64,000 nt of DNA from an uncultured Reyranella sp. (GTDB taxonomy: Bacteria; Pseudomonadota; Alphaproteobacteria; Reyranellales; Reyranellaceae): the NCBI RefSeq assembly GCF_945957355.1, contig NZ_CAMFKM010000014.1, positions 1 to 64,000 on the forward strand. Direction: 5' to 3'. Position 1 is the first letter of the stretch, and the number at the start of each line of letters is the position of its first letter. The notes beneath the pieces were generated by a model. It was not told the DNA's origin and searched no databases. It saw nothing but the letters and a program-made list of their open reading frames with translations. Below are positions 8,464-18,827 of the stretch, in pieces. The translations under genes were made by a program, and so were the position numbers.

Positions 8464-9306
8464 ATGAAGCTGCCCGTAGCGACGCTGGACCACGTGGTCA
8501 TCAATGCCCGCGACGACATGGACCACGCGGCCGATGTCTATACGCGCCTGGGCTTTTCGCTCACCGAACGTGGCTATCATTCGCTGGGTTCGATGAACCA
8601 TCTCGCGATGTTTGGCACCGACTATCTCGAGCTGATCGCCATTCCGAAGGATGCCAGTTCGGGACGCCTGGACCTGCTCACCTTCCCGTTCGGCCTCAAC
8701 GGCCTCGTCTTCGGTGCGGAGGACTCGGCCATCACCTATGAGGCGCTCAGCAAGGCGGGCGTTCCGGTCGACCCGCCCGTCGAGTTCACGCGCCCTGTGA
8801 AGGTCGGTGCCGAGATGCGGGACGCGCGCTTCCGCACGGTGCGCATGAAGGCCGGCGTCGTACCGTACGGGCGCGTCTATTATTGTCATCACTTCACCCG
8901 CGACGTCGTATGGCGCGACGAGTGGCGCCATCATGCCAACGGCACGGTCGCCATCGTGCGCTTCCTGATCGTCGAGCCGGATCCCGCGGCGGCCTCGAAG
9001 CTCTACGCCGGCATGTTCGGCCCGGAAGCCGTGCGCGACATCAAGGGCGGCAAGTCCGTCGTGGTCGGCAATTCAAGGGTCGATATCGTGACCGAGGACG
9101 AGCTTAAGGCACAGTTCGGCGATGCCGCGCCGGATGCGGAGGGCCGCAAGGCCTATATGGCCGGCCTCACGTTTCGCACGCTGTCCGTCGCCAAGGCGGC
9201 ACGTGCCTTGCAGGCCGGCAAAATCGAAGGGGTCGTCGAGGCGCCGGGCCGCGTGATCGTGCCGGCAAGCCAGGCGTTGAACGCGGTGTTGGAGTTCATC
9301 GAATAG
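8464..9306 (+). CDS. VOC-superfamily (glyoxalase-like) protein
   Basis: The 280-residue protein begins with LDHVVINARDDMDHA and continues YTRLGFSLTERGYHSLGSMNHLAMF then YLELIAI, the beta-alpha-beta-beta-beta signature of the vicinal oxygen chelate fold with His and Glu as candidate metal ligands. A second, more diverged half follows. The ATG at 8464 is chosen because GAGAGGGGG lies about six bases before it; another in-frame ATG is at 8428. It precedes the DUF2817/acyl-CoA synthetase cluster in the same direction with a 48-base gap, so co-transcription is possible. Substrate unknown. Confidence 0.78.
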   Translation: MKLPVATLDHVVINARDDMDHAADVYTRLGFSLTERGYHSLGSMNHLAMFGTDYLELIAIPKDASSGRLDLLTFPFGLNGLVFGAEDSAITYEALSKAGVPVDPPVEFTRPVKVGAEMRDARFRTVRMKAGVVPYGRVYYCHHFTRDVVWRDEWRHHANGTVAIVRFLIVEPDPAAASKLYAGMFGPEAVRDIKGGKSVVVGNSRVDIVTEDELKAQFGDAAPDAEGRKAYMAGLTFRTLSVAKAARALQAGKIEGVVEAPGRVIVPASQALNAVLEFIE

Positions 9307-9354
9307 GATCGGGCCGTCGTCAGGGCCGCTGGGGAGCGGCCGAGAAGGGACACA

Positions 9355-10446
9355 ATGGAATACTACGATTGCTTCGCCGCAAGCTATGCCAACGCGCGCG
9401 CGAAGTTCCTGAAGGCTGCGACCGCGGCCCACGGTGAGGTGCGGTCGTTCCTGCACCCGGCGAAGAAGGCGCCGGACGGAGGGCCGCTGGCGATCGACGT
9501 CGCCTGCTTCGGCGACCGCAAGGCGCCGCGCCAGGGACTGTTCCTGAGCGGCACGCATGGCCAGGAGGGCTTTTCCGGCTCGGCCGTGCAGATCGGTTGG
9601 CTGAACTCGGGCGGTCCGGCGCGGTTGCCAACCGGTGTCGGCGTGGTGCTGGTGCACGGCCTCAATCCCTACGGCTTCGCGCACTTCACGCGCACGACCG
9701 AGAACAATGTCGACCTCAACCGCAACTTCATCGACCGCGATGCAGGACCGGCGCCGGCCAATCCGCATTACGAGACGCTTCATGCCGAGTTGCTGATCCG
9801 TGAATGGACCGACGCCGAGAACGATCGGGTCGCCGGCGTGCTCGACCGCTTTGCCGCGAGCAAGGGCCGCGACGTATTGTTCGACACCCTGGCGCGCGGC
9901 CAGTACGTCCACCCCGACGGGTTGATGTTCGGCGGCAAGGACCGCGAATGGTCCAACCGCACGCTCGAAACCATCGTCGCCGAAACCCTGGCCGGTGCCG
10001 AGCGCGTGGCCTTCATCGACTGGCACACCGGTATCGGCGAGTACGGCAAGCCGTTCTTCCTCTGCTTCAACAATCCCGCGGGCCCGCTGTTCGCCCGTGC
10101 CTGCGCGTGGTGGGGCAAGGACAATGTCGACGGCGTGCGGCCTCACGGCATGGAGCGGCCCAACTACACCGGCCTCGTCTTCCACGGCGTGCAGCGCTTC
10201 CTCGGCAATCGCGAGATGTGCGGCGCGGTGATCGAGTTCGGCACGCGCGGCGTCAACATGCGCCGCGTCCTGCGGCTGGACCAGTGGCTGCGCCGCCAGC
10301 ACGGGCTCGACCCCGACGTGCGCGCCACCCTGCAGGCCGACATGATGGACGCCTTCTGCCCGTTCGACGGCCAGTGGCGCAAGGACACGCTCGACTACGG
10401 GCTGAAGCTCACCGACCAGGCACTCTCGGGGCTCTCTTCATGGTGA
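9355..10446 (+). CDS. DUF2817 family, M14 zinc-carboxypeptidase-like protein
   Basis: Residues His68 and Glu71 (THGQEGF), the NNVDLNRNF block, His224 (DWHTG) and Glu294 (VIEFGTRG) match the H-x-x-E, H, E zinc and catalytic pattern of M14 carboxypeptidases, in the arrangement found in DUF2817. No signal peptide is visible, so it is probably cytoplasmic. It likely cleaves an amide or peptide bond of an unknown substrate. The stop codon overlaps the start of the acyl-CoA synthetase (ATGGTGA), which points to translational coupling and a shared pathway. Confidence 0.82.
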   Translation: MEYYDCFAASYANARAKFLKAATAAHGEVRSFLHPAKKAPDGGPLAIDVACFGDRKAPRQGLFLSGTHGQEGFSGSAVQIGWLNSGGPARLPTGVGVVLVHGLNPYGFAHFTRTTENNVDLNRNFIDRDAGPAPANPHYETLHAELLIREWTDAENDRVAGVLDRFAASKGRDVLFDTLARGQYVHPDGLMFGGKDREWSNRTLETIVAETLAGAERVAFIDWHTGIGEYGKPFFLCFNNPAGPLFARACAWWGKDNVDGVRPHGMERPNYTGLVFHGVQRFLGNREMCGAVIEFGTRGVNMRRVLRLDQWLRRQHGLDPDVRATLQADMMDAFCPFDGQWRKDTLDYGLKLTDQALSGLSSW

Positions 10447-11939
10447 CGATCAAGTACGACAACCAGGGCGATGCGATTTCGCGCGACGTACCGGCCGACA
10501 GCGTGGCGCTGATCGACGCTGGCGGCAATGGGACCGAACGCACCTATACCTACGCCGACATTGTCCGCCTCAGCGGCGCGGTGGCGCGCGGACTCCTGAA
10601 GCGCGGCCTGCAGCGCGGCGACAGGGTCGCGATCCTCTCGGCCAATCGCGCCGAGTTCCTGCTGACCTTCCTCGGCACGATGCAGGCGGGCCTGGTCTCC
10701 GTTCCGGTGAACTACAAGCTGCCGGCCGAGACGGTTGCCTATGTCGTGGGCGACTGCGATGCCAAGCTGGTGATCGGCGACGATGCGCGGCTGCCACTGG
10801 CGCCCGACGACGTGCCGAAACTCTCCTTCGACAGGGACTTCGAGAGCCTGCTGGACGAAGGCCCGTTCACGCCGTTGCCGATGAAGCCGGAGGAGCCGGC
10901 GATGTTCCTCTACACGTCGGGATCGACGGGCCGGCCCAAGGGCGTGGTGCTGTCGCACTACTCCCATCTCTGGGCGATCAGCCAGAGGATGCGCCGGCCG
11001 GCGCCGATCGGCCAGCGCGCCCTCGTGGCCGCGCCGCTCTATCACATGAACGGGCTGGCCATGTGCCAGACCACCTTCTCGCACGGCGACACCGTGGTGC
11101 TGCTGCCGCAGTTCACGACCCGCGGCTACATCGAGGCGGCCGCCAGGCATCGCGTCGCGTTCCTGACGTCGGTGCCGACCATGATCGCGATGATGCTGCG
11201 CGAACGCGAGCTGCTGGCGAACAACGACCTTTCGGCGGTCGAAGCGGTCCGCATGGGTTCCGCGCCGATCACCCAGTCGCTGATCGACCAGGTGCGAGAG
11301 GTGTTCCCCAAGGCCGCCATCAGCAACGGCTACGGCACGACCGAGGCCGGTCCCGTCGTGTTCGGCCCGCATCCCGAGGGACTGCCCCAGCCTGAACTCT
11401 CGACCGGCTATCCGCATCCGGCCGTACAGCTTCGCCTCGTGCGCGATGGCAGGGAAGTGCAGGACGAAGGCGCGCTCGAGATGAAGTGCGGCGCGCTGAT
11501 GACGCACTATCACAAGCTGCCCGCCAAGACCGCCGAGGTCATGACGCCGGACGGCTATTACCGGACCAGCGACGTCTTCCGGCGCGACGAGAACGGCTTC
11601 TTCTATTTCGTGGGCCGGGTCGACGACATGTTCGTCTGTGGCGGCGAGAACATCTATCCCGGCGAGGTCGAGAAGATGCTCGAGCGGCATCCCGGCATCC
11701 ACCAGGCTGCAGTGATTCCCGTTCCCGACGAGCTCAAGGGCCACAAGCCGATCGCCTTCGTCGTCCGGGCGGCGGGCGCCGACCTCGACGAGCAGGCGGT
11801 GAAGACCTACGCGCTGGCCAATGCGCCGGCCTACCAGCATCCGCGACGCGTGCTGTTCGTCGACGAGATGCCGCTCGCTGGCACCAACAAGATCGACAAG
11901 CGCGTGCTCGCCAAGCAAATCCCAACTGGAGAAGTATAA
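10440..11939 (+). CDS. Acyl-CoA synthetase (AMP-binding family)
   Basis: This 499-residue enzyme activates a carboxylic acid with ATP and ligates CoA. Motifs in order: phosphate loop [32 protein letters not shown], the hinge [20 protein letters not shown] and the C-terminal lysine in [11 protein letters not shown]. The ATG overlaps the preceding stop by seven bases. It is followed after a GGAGAAG ribosome site by an oxidoreductase and a thioesterase, suggesting CoA-dependent breakdown of an acid released by the upstream peptidase-like enzyme. The acid is not identifiable from sequence. Confidence 0.9.
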   Translation: MVTIKYDNQGDAISRDVPADSVALIDAGGNGTERTYTYADIVRLSGAVARGLLKRGLQRGDRVAILSANRAEFLLTFLGTMQAGLVSVPVNYKLPAETVAYVVGDCDAKLVIGDDARLPLAPDDVPKLSFDRDFESLLDEGPFTPLPMKPEEPAMFLYTSGSTGRPKGVVLSHYSHLWAISQRMRRPAPIGQRALVAAPLYHMNGLAMCQTTFSHGDTVVLLPQFTTRGYIEAAARHRVAFLTSVPTMIAMMLRERELLANNDLSAVEAVRMGSAPITQSLIDQVREVFPKAAISNGYGTTEAGPVVFGPHPEGLPQPELSTGYPHPAVQLRLVRDGREVQDEGALEMKCGALMTHYHKLPAKTAEVMTPDGYYRTSDVFRRDENGFFYFVGRVDDMFVCGGENIYPGEVEKMLERHPGIHQAAVIPVPDELKGHKPIAFVVRAAGADLDEQAVKTYALANAPAYQHPRRVLFVDEMPLAGTNKIDKRVLAKQIPTGEV

Positions 11940-11941
11940 AA

Positions 11942-12955
11942 ATGAAAGCTGCCGTCGTCCGTGAACATGGTGGACCGGACCGCCTCGTCTTCGAAACCAA
12001 CTTCCCCGACCCGACGCCGGGCGAAGGCGACGTCATCGTCGCGGTGAAGGCCTCTTCGCTGAACTATCACGACGTCTTCACCCGCCGCGGCATGCCCGGC
12101 ATCAAGGTGCCGATGCCCGCGATCATGGGCCTCGACGTAGCGGGCGAGATCGCCGAGGTCGGCCCGGGCGTCACCGGCTGGAAGAAGGGCGATCGTGTCC
12201 TGGTCGATCCGATCAACCGGGTCGAAGGCGGCCTGATGGGCGAGACGGTGCATGGCGGCCTGGCCGAACTCTGCAAGGCGCGCGCCCACCAGCTGGTCAG
12301 GATTCCCGACGGCGTGAGCTATGCCGATGCCGCGGCCCTTCCCGTCGCCTACGGCACGGCGCTGCGCATGATGGTCACCAACGGCCATGTCGCGAAGGGT
12401 GAGAAGGTGCTGATCCTCGGCGCCTCGGGCGGCGTGGGCGTGTGCTGCCTGCAGCTCGCCAAGCTGGCCGGCTGCGAGGTCATCGCCTGCGCCGGCACCG
12501 ACGCCAAGGCCCAGCGCCTGGCCGAGCTAGGTGCCGACAAGACGATCAACTACGTCGAGAAGGATTTCATGAAGGAAGCCTGGGCGATGTACGGCAAGCC
12601 GACGCGCCGCGGCTCGCTCAGCCATCAGGGCATCGATGTCGTCGTGAACTATACCGGCGGCGACACCTGGGTGCCGTCGTTGAAGACGCTGAAGGTCGGC
12701 GGACGCTTGCTGACCTGCGGCGCCACCGCCGGATATGCCCCGACCGAGGACATCCGCTTCATCTGGACCTTCGAACTCAAGATCCTGGGTTCCAACGGCT
12801 GGATGCGCACTGACATCGAGAAGCTGCTCGAGCTGGTGCAGAGCGGCAAGCTCAAGGTGCTGGTCGACAAGGTCTTCCCGCTCGCCGAGGCGCGCGAGGC
12901 GCTGCGCGTGATCGAGGACCGCGAAGTGTTCGGCAAGATCGTGGTGGCGCCATGA
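11942..12955 (+). CDS. Quinone-oxidoreductase-like MDR dehydrogenase
   Basis: This 337-residue medium-chain dehydrogenase/reductase has a GroES-like N-terminal part (SSLNYHDVFTRRG, MGLDVAGEIAEVGPG) and a Rossmann NAD(P) domain (LILGASGGVGVCCLQLAK). The structural-zinc cysteine cluster of classical alcohol dehydrogenases is absent, fitting the zinc-independent quinone-oxidoreductase or enoyl-reductase branch. The ATG follows GGAGAAG by 8 bases. The final codons overlap the next start (ATGA), so it is coupled to the thioesterase. It probably reduces an unsaturated or carbonyl CoA-pathway intermediate, but this is inferred. Confidence 0.86.
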   Translation: MKAAVVREHGGPDRLVFETNFPDPTPGEGDVIVAVKASSLNYHDVFTRRGMPGIKVPMPAIMGLDVAGEIAEVGPGVTGWKKGDRVLVDPINRVEGGLMGETVHGGLAELCKARAHQLVRIPDGVSYADAAALPVAYGTALRMMVTNGHVAKGEKVLILGASGGVGVCCLQLAKLAGCEVIACAGTDAKAQRLAELGADKTINYVEKDFMKEAWAMYGKPTRRGSLSHQGIDVVVNYTGGDTWVPSLKTLKVGGRLLTCGATAGYAPTEDIRFIWTFELKILGSNGWMRTDIEKLLELVQSGKLKVLVDKVFPLAEAREALRVIEDREVFGKIVVAP

Positions 12956-13380
12956 GCGAGAAGCTCCAGCCGCTGACTCCGGAGGAGATGCAGGCGCAGC
13001 TCGACCGCTCGCCCTTCATCGCCTTTCTCGGCCTGAAGGTGATCGCGGCCGATCCTGCGAAGGAGGAGGTCACCATGAGCTGCGCCATGCGGCCGGAATT
13101 CGAGCGCGGCGCCGGCACGGGCCAGTGGCACGGCGGACCGCTCGCGGCGATCATCGACACGGTCGGCGACTATGCACTGATCATGGCGCTGCGCCGTCCC
13201 CTGCCGACCATCAACTTCCGCGTCGACTATCTCCGGCCCGCGATCAAGACATCGCTCGTCACGACGGCGCGCGTGCGCCGCGCCGGCAAGAGCGTCGGCG
13301 TCGTCGATGTCGACGTGTTCAACGAACAGAAGGCTCTCCTCGCCGTGGGCCGTGCGACCTACTCGACGCTGCAGACCTAG
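12952..13380 (+). CDS. PaaI-type hotdog thioesterase
   Basis: The 142-residue protein fits the hotdog-fold PaaI/YbgC-like thioesterases: a FIAFLGLKVI strand, QWHGGPLAAIIDTVGDYAL (the HGG turn and central helix with its acidic residue), and RVDYLRPAI. Such enzymes hydrolyse acyl- or aryl-CoA esters. It is the last member of the coupled set starting at 9355; its start overlaps the oxidoreductase stop by four bases. The ABC importer operon follows after 56 bases in the same direction. Confidence 0.86.
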   Translation: MSEKLQPLTPEEMQAQLDRSPFIAFLGLKVIAADPAKEEVTMSCAMRPEFERGAGTGQWHGGPLAAIIDTVGDYALIMALRRPLPTINFRVDYLRPAIKTSLVTTARVRRAGKSVGVVDVDVFNEQKALLAVGRATYSTLQT

Positions 13381-13436
13381 ACCACACGGTATGAAGTTTG
13401 CTTCGTCCGGCTCGGGAATTGGGAACGGAGGGTGTC

Positions 13437-15041
13437 ATGACGATCAAGGTTTCACGCCGCGTTTTTGGCGCGGGTATCCTGGCCACCGGTGTGGCCGGCA
13501 CATCCCGGGGATCGTTCGCCCAGGGCACGCCCAAGCGGGGCGGCACCCTGGTGGCCACCTGGGGCGGCGGCGAGCCGCAGGCCTGCTACGTACCCGCTGG
13601 CGGCGGTTCGAGCCCGACCTTCTCTTCGTCCAAGCTCTTCGAGCGACTGGCTAAGCGCAACATGGACGGCACGTTCGAGGGCGTGCTGGCCGAATCGTGG
13701 AAGCCGGCGGCCGACTTCAAGTCCTACGTGGTGAAGATCCGCAAGGGCGTGAAGTTCCATGACGGCAAGGACATGACGGTCGACGACGTCGTCTATTCCG
13801 TAAGCGAGATATGGAAGAAGTATGCGGTCGCGTCGGCGCTCACCGACTTCGTCGGCATCGAGTCGCCGGACGCCGACACGGTCGTCTTCAAGTACAACAA
13901 CCCGACGCCTGAGTTCTTCTTCGCCTCGACGCTCTGCTCGCCGGTCGCCTACATCGTGCCCAAGCATGTCTATGCCGGCAGCGATCCGGTCACCAATCCG
14001 GCAAACAATGCACCGATCGCGACCGGTCCCTGGAAGTTCAAGGAGTGGGTGCGCGGCAGTCACTTCGAGTACGTGAAGAACGAGAACTACTGGAAGAAGG
14101 ACGAGCCCTATCTCGACCGCCTGATCATCCGCTACGTGCGCGATCCGGCGGGCCGCGCCGCGGCAATGGAAGCGGGCGACATCCATATCGGCGTGTTCAA
14201 CCCGGTGGCACCGCCGGACATCAAGCGCCTGACCGGCACCGGCAAGTTCGTCGCCACGCCCAAGGGCTACGAGGAAGCGGTCTGGTCGACGACACTCGAG
14301 TGCAACATGCGCAATCCGGTGTTCGCCAAGCGCGAAGTCCGGCAGGCGATGTTCCACGCCGTCAATCGCGAGTTCATCGCCAAGACGGTCTATTATGGCT
14401 ACGCGCGGCCGGGCACGAGCCCGATCTACTCCCCCAACAAGGAGTTCTACACCGCCGACACGTTCAAGACCGGCTTCGATCCCAAAAAGGCGGCGGCCCT
14501 GCTCGACGCGGCCGGCTTCCCGAAGAAGGCCGACGGCAAGCGCTTCACCCTGAACCTGCTCTCGGCGGGCTGGTTCCAGGAGAACGGCAAGGTCGGCGCC
14601 TATGTGAAGCAGGCGCTGGAGGATGTCGGCGTCGGCATCAACCTCACGGTTCCGGATCGCCCAACCTCGCTCAAGCGCATCTACACCGACTACGACTACG
14701 ACCTGGCGATCTCCAACCAGGCCAATCCGTCGGAGCCGGTGCCGTCGACCACGCAGTACTTCACGACCGACGGCATCCTGAAGGGCGTACCGTTCCGCAA
14801 CGCCTCGGGCTACTCCAATCCCGACGTCGACAAGCTGGTCGCCAGCATCAAGGTCGAGACCGACCCGGCCAAGCGCAAGGCGCTGGTCGTCGAGTTCCAG
14901 AAGATCATCGCGCAGGAAGCGCCGCTCCTGCCGCTGGTCGAGCTGGAATCGATCACGCTGGCCAGCACCAAGGTGCAGAACCACTCCACCGATCCGAACT
15001 TCCTTGCGGCGAGCTGGGGAGACCTATGGCTGGCGAGCTAG
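13437..15041 (+). CDS. ABC substrate-binding protein, SBP_bac_5 (peptide/nickel type)
   Basis: The 534-residue protein has an exported leader with an RR pair (VSRRVFGAGILATG) and mature sequence GTPKRGGTLVATWGGGEPQ, the usual beginning of family 5 binding proteins. Later blocks WKPAADFKSYVVKIRKGVKF, HDGKDMTVDDVVYS and ENYWKKDEPYLDRL are typical. It captures an oligopeptide-like or other hydrophilic ligand in the periplasm for the permeases encoded next. GGAG lies 7 bases before the ATG at 13437; the frame is open to 13398. Being right behind the acyl-CoA synthetase cluster, it may import that pathway's substrate. Confidence 0.9.
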   Translation: MTIKVSRRVFGAGILATGVAGTSRGSFAQGTPKRGGTLVATWGGGEPQACYVPAGGGSSPTFSSSKLFERLAKRNMDGTFEGVLAESWKPAADFKSYVVKIRKGVKFHDGKDMTVDDVVYSVSEIWKKYAVASALTDFVGIESPDADTVVFKYNNPTPEFFFASTLCSPVAYIVPKHVYAGSDPVTNPANNAPIATGPWKFKEWVRGSHFEYVKNENYWKKDEPYLDRLIIRYVRDPAGRAAAMEAGDIHIGVFNPVAPPDIKRLTGTGKFVATPKGYEEAVWSTTLECNMRNPVFAKREVRQAMFHAVNREFIAKTVYYGYARPGTSPIYSPNKEFYTADTFKTGFDPKKAAALLDAAGFPKKADGKRFTLNLLSAGWFQENGKVGAYVKQALEDVGVGINLTVPDRPTSLKRIYTDYDYDLAISNQANPSEPVPSTTQYFTTDGILKGVPFRNASGYSNPDVDKLVASIKVETDPAKRKALVVEFQKIIAQEAPLLPLVELESITLASTKVQNHSTDPNFLAASWGDLWLAS

Positions 15042-16042
15042 CCTCGCCGACGCCCGCCCTTCGCGGCTCCGCGCGCCGCACGGCGGCGCTGCGGCTCCTG
15101 CGGCGACGGCTGATCCAGGCCGTCCCGCTCATGCTGGGCGTAGTGGTGATCAACTTCTGCCTGATCCAGATGGCGCCGGGCAGTTTCCTCGAGCTGATGA
15201 CGGCCGAGAACCAGGTGAGCGATCCGGCGACGGTCGAGCTGCTGCGCAAGACCTACGGGCTGGAAGATCCCGTCTGGATGCAGCTGCTGAAATACATCTG
15301 GGCGCTGCTGCACTTCGATTTCGGCTTCTCCTACCGGCAGAACATGCCGGTCATCCAGGCGATCTGGATCCACCTGCCGGCGACGATCCTGCTCATGGTG
15401 TCGAGCATCACGCTCGCGGTCACGATCGGCGTGGCGGCGGGTGTCGTGGCCTCGATGAAGGTGCGTACCTTCTGGGACAGCCTGGTCTCGATCGCCGCCA
15501 TGTTCTTCTATGCCGCGCCCAGCTTCTGGCTCGGCATCATGATGATCGTGCTGTTCTCGGTGAAGCTCGGCTGGCTGCCGGTCGGCGGCATGATGAAGAT
15601 CGGTGGCAGCGGCGGCGTGCTGGACATACTGCACCACCTGATCCTACCGACCCTGGCATTGGGCCTGTTCTATGCCGCGATCTACACCCGCGTGATGCGC
15701 TCCTCGATGCTGGAGGTCGCGCAGCTCGACTTCGTACGCACGGCGCGCGCCAAGGGCCTCAGCCGCAACCAGGTCACGATCCACCATGTGCTGCGCAACG
15801 CGCTGCTGCCGGTGGTCACGATCCTCGGCGTGCAGATGGGCACCGTGCTGGCCGGCAGCGTCGTGATCGAGAGCGTGTTCAGCTGGCCGGGCGTCGGGTC
15901 GCTGCTGTTCGACAGCGTGAGCTCCCGCAACTATCCCGTCGTGCTCGGCATCATGGTGCTGGGCTCGCTGGTCGTCATCGCCGCCAACATCGCGGTCGAC
16001 CTCGTCTACATGTGGCTCGACCCGCGCATCGAGATCCGCTGA
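15026..16042 (+). CDS. ABC permease, DppB/OppB type
   Basis: The 338-residue inner-membrane permease shows about six hydrophobic segments, beginning RLIQAVPLMLGVVVINFCLI, and the EAA loop region VRTARAKGLSRNQVTIHHVL that contacts the ATPases. The ATG lies within the last codons of the binding-protein gene with GGGGAG in front, and its TGA overlaps the next ATG. It pairs with the following DppC-type permease to form the channel. Confidence 0.92.
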   Translation: MAGELASPTPALRGSARRTAALRLLRRRLIQAVPLMLGVVVINFCLIQMAPGSFLELMTAENQVSDPATVELLRKTYGLEDPVWMQLLKYIWALLHFDFGFSYRQNMPVIQAIWIHLPATILLMVSSITLAVTIGVAAGVVASMKVRTFWDSLVSIAAMFFYAAPSFWLGIMMIVLFSVKLGWLPVGGMMKIGGSGGVLDILHHLILPTLALGLFYAAIYTRVMRSSMLEVAQLDFVRTARAKGLSRNQVTIHHVLRNALLPVVTILGVQMGTVLAGSVVIESVFSWPGVGSLLFDSVSSRNYPVVLGIMVLGSLVVIAANIAVDLVYMWLDPRIEIR

Positions 16043-16881
16043 TGCAACGCTTCGAGTTTCTGGGCCGCTTCGCCCGCAACCGCGGCGCCCTGGTCGGCGC
16101 CTGCCTGATCCTGGTCGTCGCCCTGATGGCGGTGTTCGCCTCAGTGTTCTTCCCGACCGATCCGCTGCGCATCGTCGGCCTGCCCGAACTGTGGCCCGGC
16201 GAGGATCCCGAGTTCCCCCTGGGGACCGATTCGCTGGGCCGCGACATCCTCTCGATGATCGTGCACGGTGCGCGGGCGACCCTGCTGATCGGCCTGTTCG
16301 CCTCGGCGGTCGCCACGATCATCGGTGTGGGTGTCGGCGCCGTCGCCGGCTATTTCGGCGGCTGGGTCGACGAGGTCGCCATGCGCGCGGCCGAGCTGTT
16401 CCAGACCATCCCGAACCTGATCTTCGTGCTCACCATCGTCGTCATCCTGGGCTCGACGCTGACCAACATCGTGATCGCCATTGGCATCGTGAGCTGGACG
16501 CCGATCGCGCGCATGACGCGGGCGGAGTTCCTGTCGCTCAGGGACCGCGAATTCGTGCAGGCCTGCCGATCGATGGGCATGAGCGACTTCCGGATCATCG
16601 TGTCGGAGATCCTGCCGAACGCCCTGCCGCCGGTGATCGTGCTGTCGTCGCTGGTCGTGGCCGGCGCGATCCTGTTCGAATCGGCCGTCTCCTTCCTCGG
16701 CCTGGGCGATCCCAACGTCGCGAGCTGGGGCCGGCTGGTCGGCGACGGGCGGCAGCTCATTCGCAGCTCCTGGTACATCTGCGCCATCCCGGGCATCGCG
16801 ATCATGATCACCGTGCTCTGCCTCAACCTCGTGGGCGACGGGCTGAACGACGCGCTCAATCCGAAGCTGAGGGACCGGTGA
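16042..16881 (+). CDS. ABC permease, DppC/OppC type
   Basis: The 279-residue permease begins with one N-terminal helix (GALVGACLILVVALMAVFAS), then the PLGTDSLGRDILS block typical of DppC partners, and an EAA loop (FVQACRSMGMSDFRIIVSEI). It is coupled on both sides by TGATG/ATGA overlaps. It forms the inner-membrane channel with the preceding permease. Confidence 0.92.
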   Translation: MQRFEFLGRFARNRGALVGACLILVVALMAVFASVFFPTDPLRIVGLPELWPGEDPEFPLGTDSLGRDILSMIVHGARATLLIGLFASAVATIIGVGVGAVAGYFGGWVDEVAMRAAELFQTIPNLIFVLTIVVILGSTLTNIVIAIGIVSWTPIARMTRAEFLSLRDREFVQACRSMGMSDFRIIVSEILPNALPPVIVLSSLVVAGAILFESAVSFLGLGDPNVASWGRLVGDGRQLIRSSWYICAIPGIAIMITVLCLNLVGDGLNDALNPKLRDR

Positions 16882-17864
16882 TGAACGGCTCGGTCCTTCC
16901 CCTCGAAATCACCGACCTCCGCACCACGCTCTTCACCCGCCGCGGCGAGATGAAGGCGGTCGATGGGCTGAGCCTCACCGTCGGCGCCGGCGAGACTGTG
17001 GCGCTGGTGGGCGAGTCCGGCTGCGGGAAGTCGCTGTCGGCGCTCTCGATCATGCGGCTTCTGCCCGATCCACCGGCGCGCATCGTAGGCGGCCAGGTGA
17101 AGCTCAACGGACGGGACATCGTGCCCCTGGCCGAGGAGACCATGCTCGGCATCCGGGGCAAGGAGATCGGCATGATCTTCCAGGACCCGCTCAGCTCGCT
17201 GAACCCGGTCGCCACGGTCGAGAAACAGATCGTCGAAGTGCTGATGACCCATACCGAGCTTGGCCGCGGCCAGGCGAGGGTGCGCGCCCACGAGCTGCTG
17301 GAGCTGGTCGGCATGCCTGACGCGGCCCGCCGCCTCGACGCCTACCCGCACCAGCTCTCCGGCGGCATGTGCCAGAGGGTGATCATCGCCATGGCGATCG
17401 CCTGCAGCCCATCGGTGCTGATCGCCGACGAACCGACCACGGCGCTCGACGTCACGGTGCAGGCCCAGGTGCTGGCGCTCCTGAAGAAGCTGCAGGCCGA
17501 TGCCGGCATGGCGATGATCTTCATCACCCACGATCTCGGCGTGGTGGCCGAGACGGCCGACAGGGTCGTCGTCATGTATGCCGGCCGCAAGGTCGAGGAG
17601 GCGTCAGTCGACGACCTGTTCGAGAACCCGCTGCATCCCTATACGGTAGGCCTGATCGGCGCGACGCCGACGCCGGGCGCGGAGCGCGCCGAGCGGCTGG
17701 CCGACATTCCCGGCATGGTACCGCCGCTCAACGCCCTGCCGCAGGGCTGCGCCTTCGCGCCGCGCTGCAAGCGGGTGATGGACCGCTGCCTCACCGAGAA
17801 GCCCGCGCTCATGGCTCCCGGTCCCGGCCGCCTCGTCGCCTGCTTCGCGGCCGAGAGGGCCTGA
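16881..17864 (+). CDS. ABC ATP-binding protein, DppD/OppD type
   Basis: This 327-residue ATPase carries Walker A GESGCGKS, the Q-loop IFQDP, signature LSGGM, Walker B VLIADEP and the His switch ITHDL. The C-terminal oligopeptide-transporter extension includes cysteines in [15 protein letters not shown], which in relatives bind an iron-sulfur cluster. The signature reads LSGGM rather than LSGGQ, a mild variation. It energises the importer with the following ATPase. Confidence 0.92.
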   Translation: MNGSVLPLEITDLRTTLFTRRGEMKAVDGLSLTVGAGETVALVGESGCGKSLSALSIMRLLPDPPARIVGGQVKLNGRDIVPLAEETMLGIRGKEIGMIFQDPLSSLNPVATVEKQIVEVLMTHTELGRGQARVRAHELLELVGMPDAARRLDAYPHQLSGGMCQRVIIAMAIACSPSVLIADEPTTALDVTVQAQVLALLKKLQADAGMAMIFITHDLGVVAETADRVVVMYAGRKVEEASVDDLFENPLHPYTVGLIGATPTPGAERAERLADIPGMVPPLNALPQGCAFAPRCKRVMDRCLTEKPALMAPGPGRLVACFAAERA

Positions 17865-17866
17865 CC

Positions 17867-18808
17867 ATGTCGTTGCTGTCCCTGCGAGACGTGCGCGTCC
17901 AGTTCAACACCGCGGGCGGCGTCGTGCGCGCCGTCAATGGCGTCAGCCTCGACCTCGCGGTGGGCGAGACCCTGGGCCTGGTGGGCGAATCCGGCTGCGG
18001 CAAGTCCACCCTGGGCAAGGCGATCATGAAGCTGGTGCCCGTCACCGGCGGTGAGATCCTGGTCGAGGGCGTCGATATCGCCCCGCTCGATCGCGACCAG
18101 CTCACCGACATGCGCCGCAAGGTGCAGATGATCTTCCAGGATCCCTACGGCTCGCTGAACCCGCGCTCGACCGTGGGCCGCTCAGTCGCCCAGCCGCTGG
18201 TGCTGGCCGGCTGGAAGGCCGACGCCACCGCCGAGCGGGTCGAGACTCTGCTGCGCTGGGTCGGACTGCCGAGCGACGCCAAGCAGCGCTACCCGCACGA
18301 ATTCTCCGGCGGCCAGCGCCAGCGCATCGGCATCGCCCGCGCCCTCGCGCTCAGCCCCAGGCTGATCATCTGCGACGAGCCGGTCTCGGCGCTCGACGTC
18401 TCGGTGCGCGCCCAGGTCATCAACCTGCTCGAGGACCTGAAGAGCCAGTTCGGCGTCTCCTATCTCTTCATCAGCCACGATCTCAGCGTGGTCGAGCACA
18501 TCGCCGACCGGGTGGCGGTGATGTATCTCGGCATGCTGTTCGAGGTCGGCGGCCGCGATCAGATCTGGAAGAGCCCGCAGCACCCCTACACCAGGGCCCT
18601 GCTGGCGGCCGCGCCGATCGCCAACCCCAGGCTCGCCCGCGCGCGCCAGCGCGCGGTGCTGCAGGGCGAGCTGCCCAGCCCGCTCGACCCGCCGCCGGGC
18701 TGCCCGTTCAATTCGCGCTGCCCCATGGCCCAGGATCGTTGCCGGGTCGAGAAGCCCGTCTTACGCCCGGTCGCCAACGGCGCGCAGGCGGCGTGCCATT
18801 TCGTCTGA
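17867..18808 (+). CDS. ABC ATP-binding protein, DppF/OppF type
   Basis: This 313-residue ATPase has Walker [11 protein letters not shown]-loop [12 protein letters not shown], signature FSGGQRQR, Walker B LIICDEP and the switch ISHDL, plus the C-terminal [15 protein letters not shown] extension of oligopeptide systems. Only two bases separate it from the preceding stop. It ends the five-gene importer operon that starts at 13437. Confidence 0.92.
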   Translation: MSLLSLRDVRVQFNTAGGVVRAVNGVSLDLAVGETLGLVGESGCGKSTLGKAIMKLVPVTGGEILVEGVDIAPLDRDQLTDMRRKVQMIFQDPYGSLNPRSTVGRSVAQPLVLAGWKADATAERVETLLRWVGLPSDAKQRYPHEFSGGQRQRIGIARALALSPRLIICDEPVSALDVSVRAQVINLLEDLKSQFGVSYLFISHDLSVVEHIADRVAVMYLGMLFEVGGRDQIWKSPQHPYTRALLAAAPIANPRLARARQRAVLQGELPSPLDPPPGCPFNSRCPMAQDRCRVEKPVLRPVANGAQAACHFV

Positions 18809-18827
18809 TTTGGCTATGATCCGGGCC

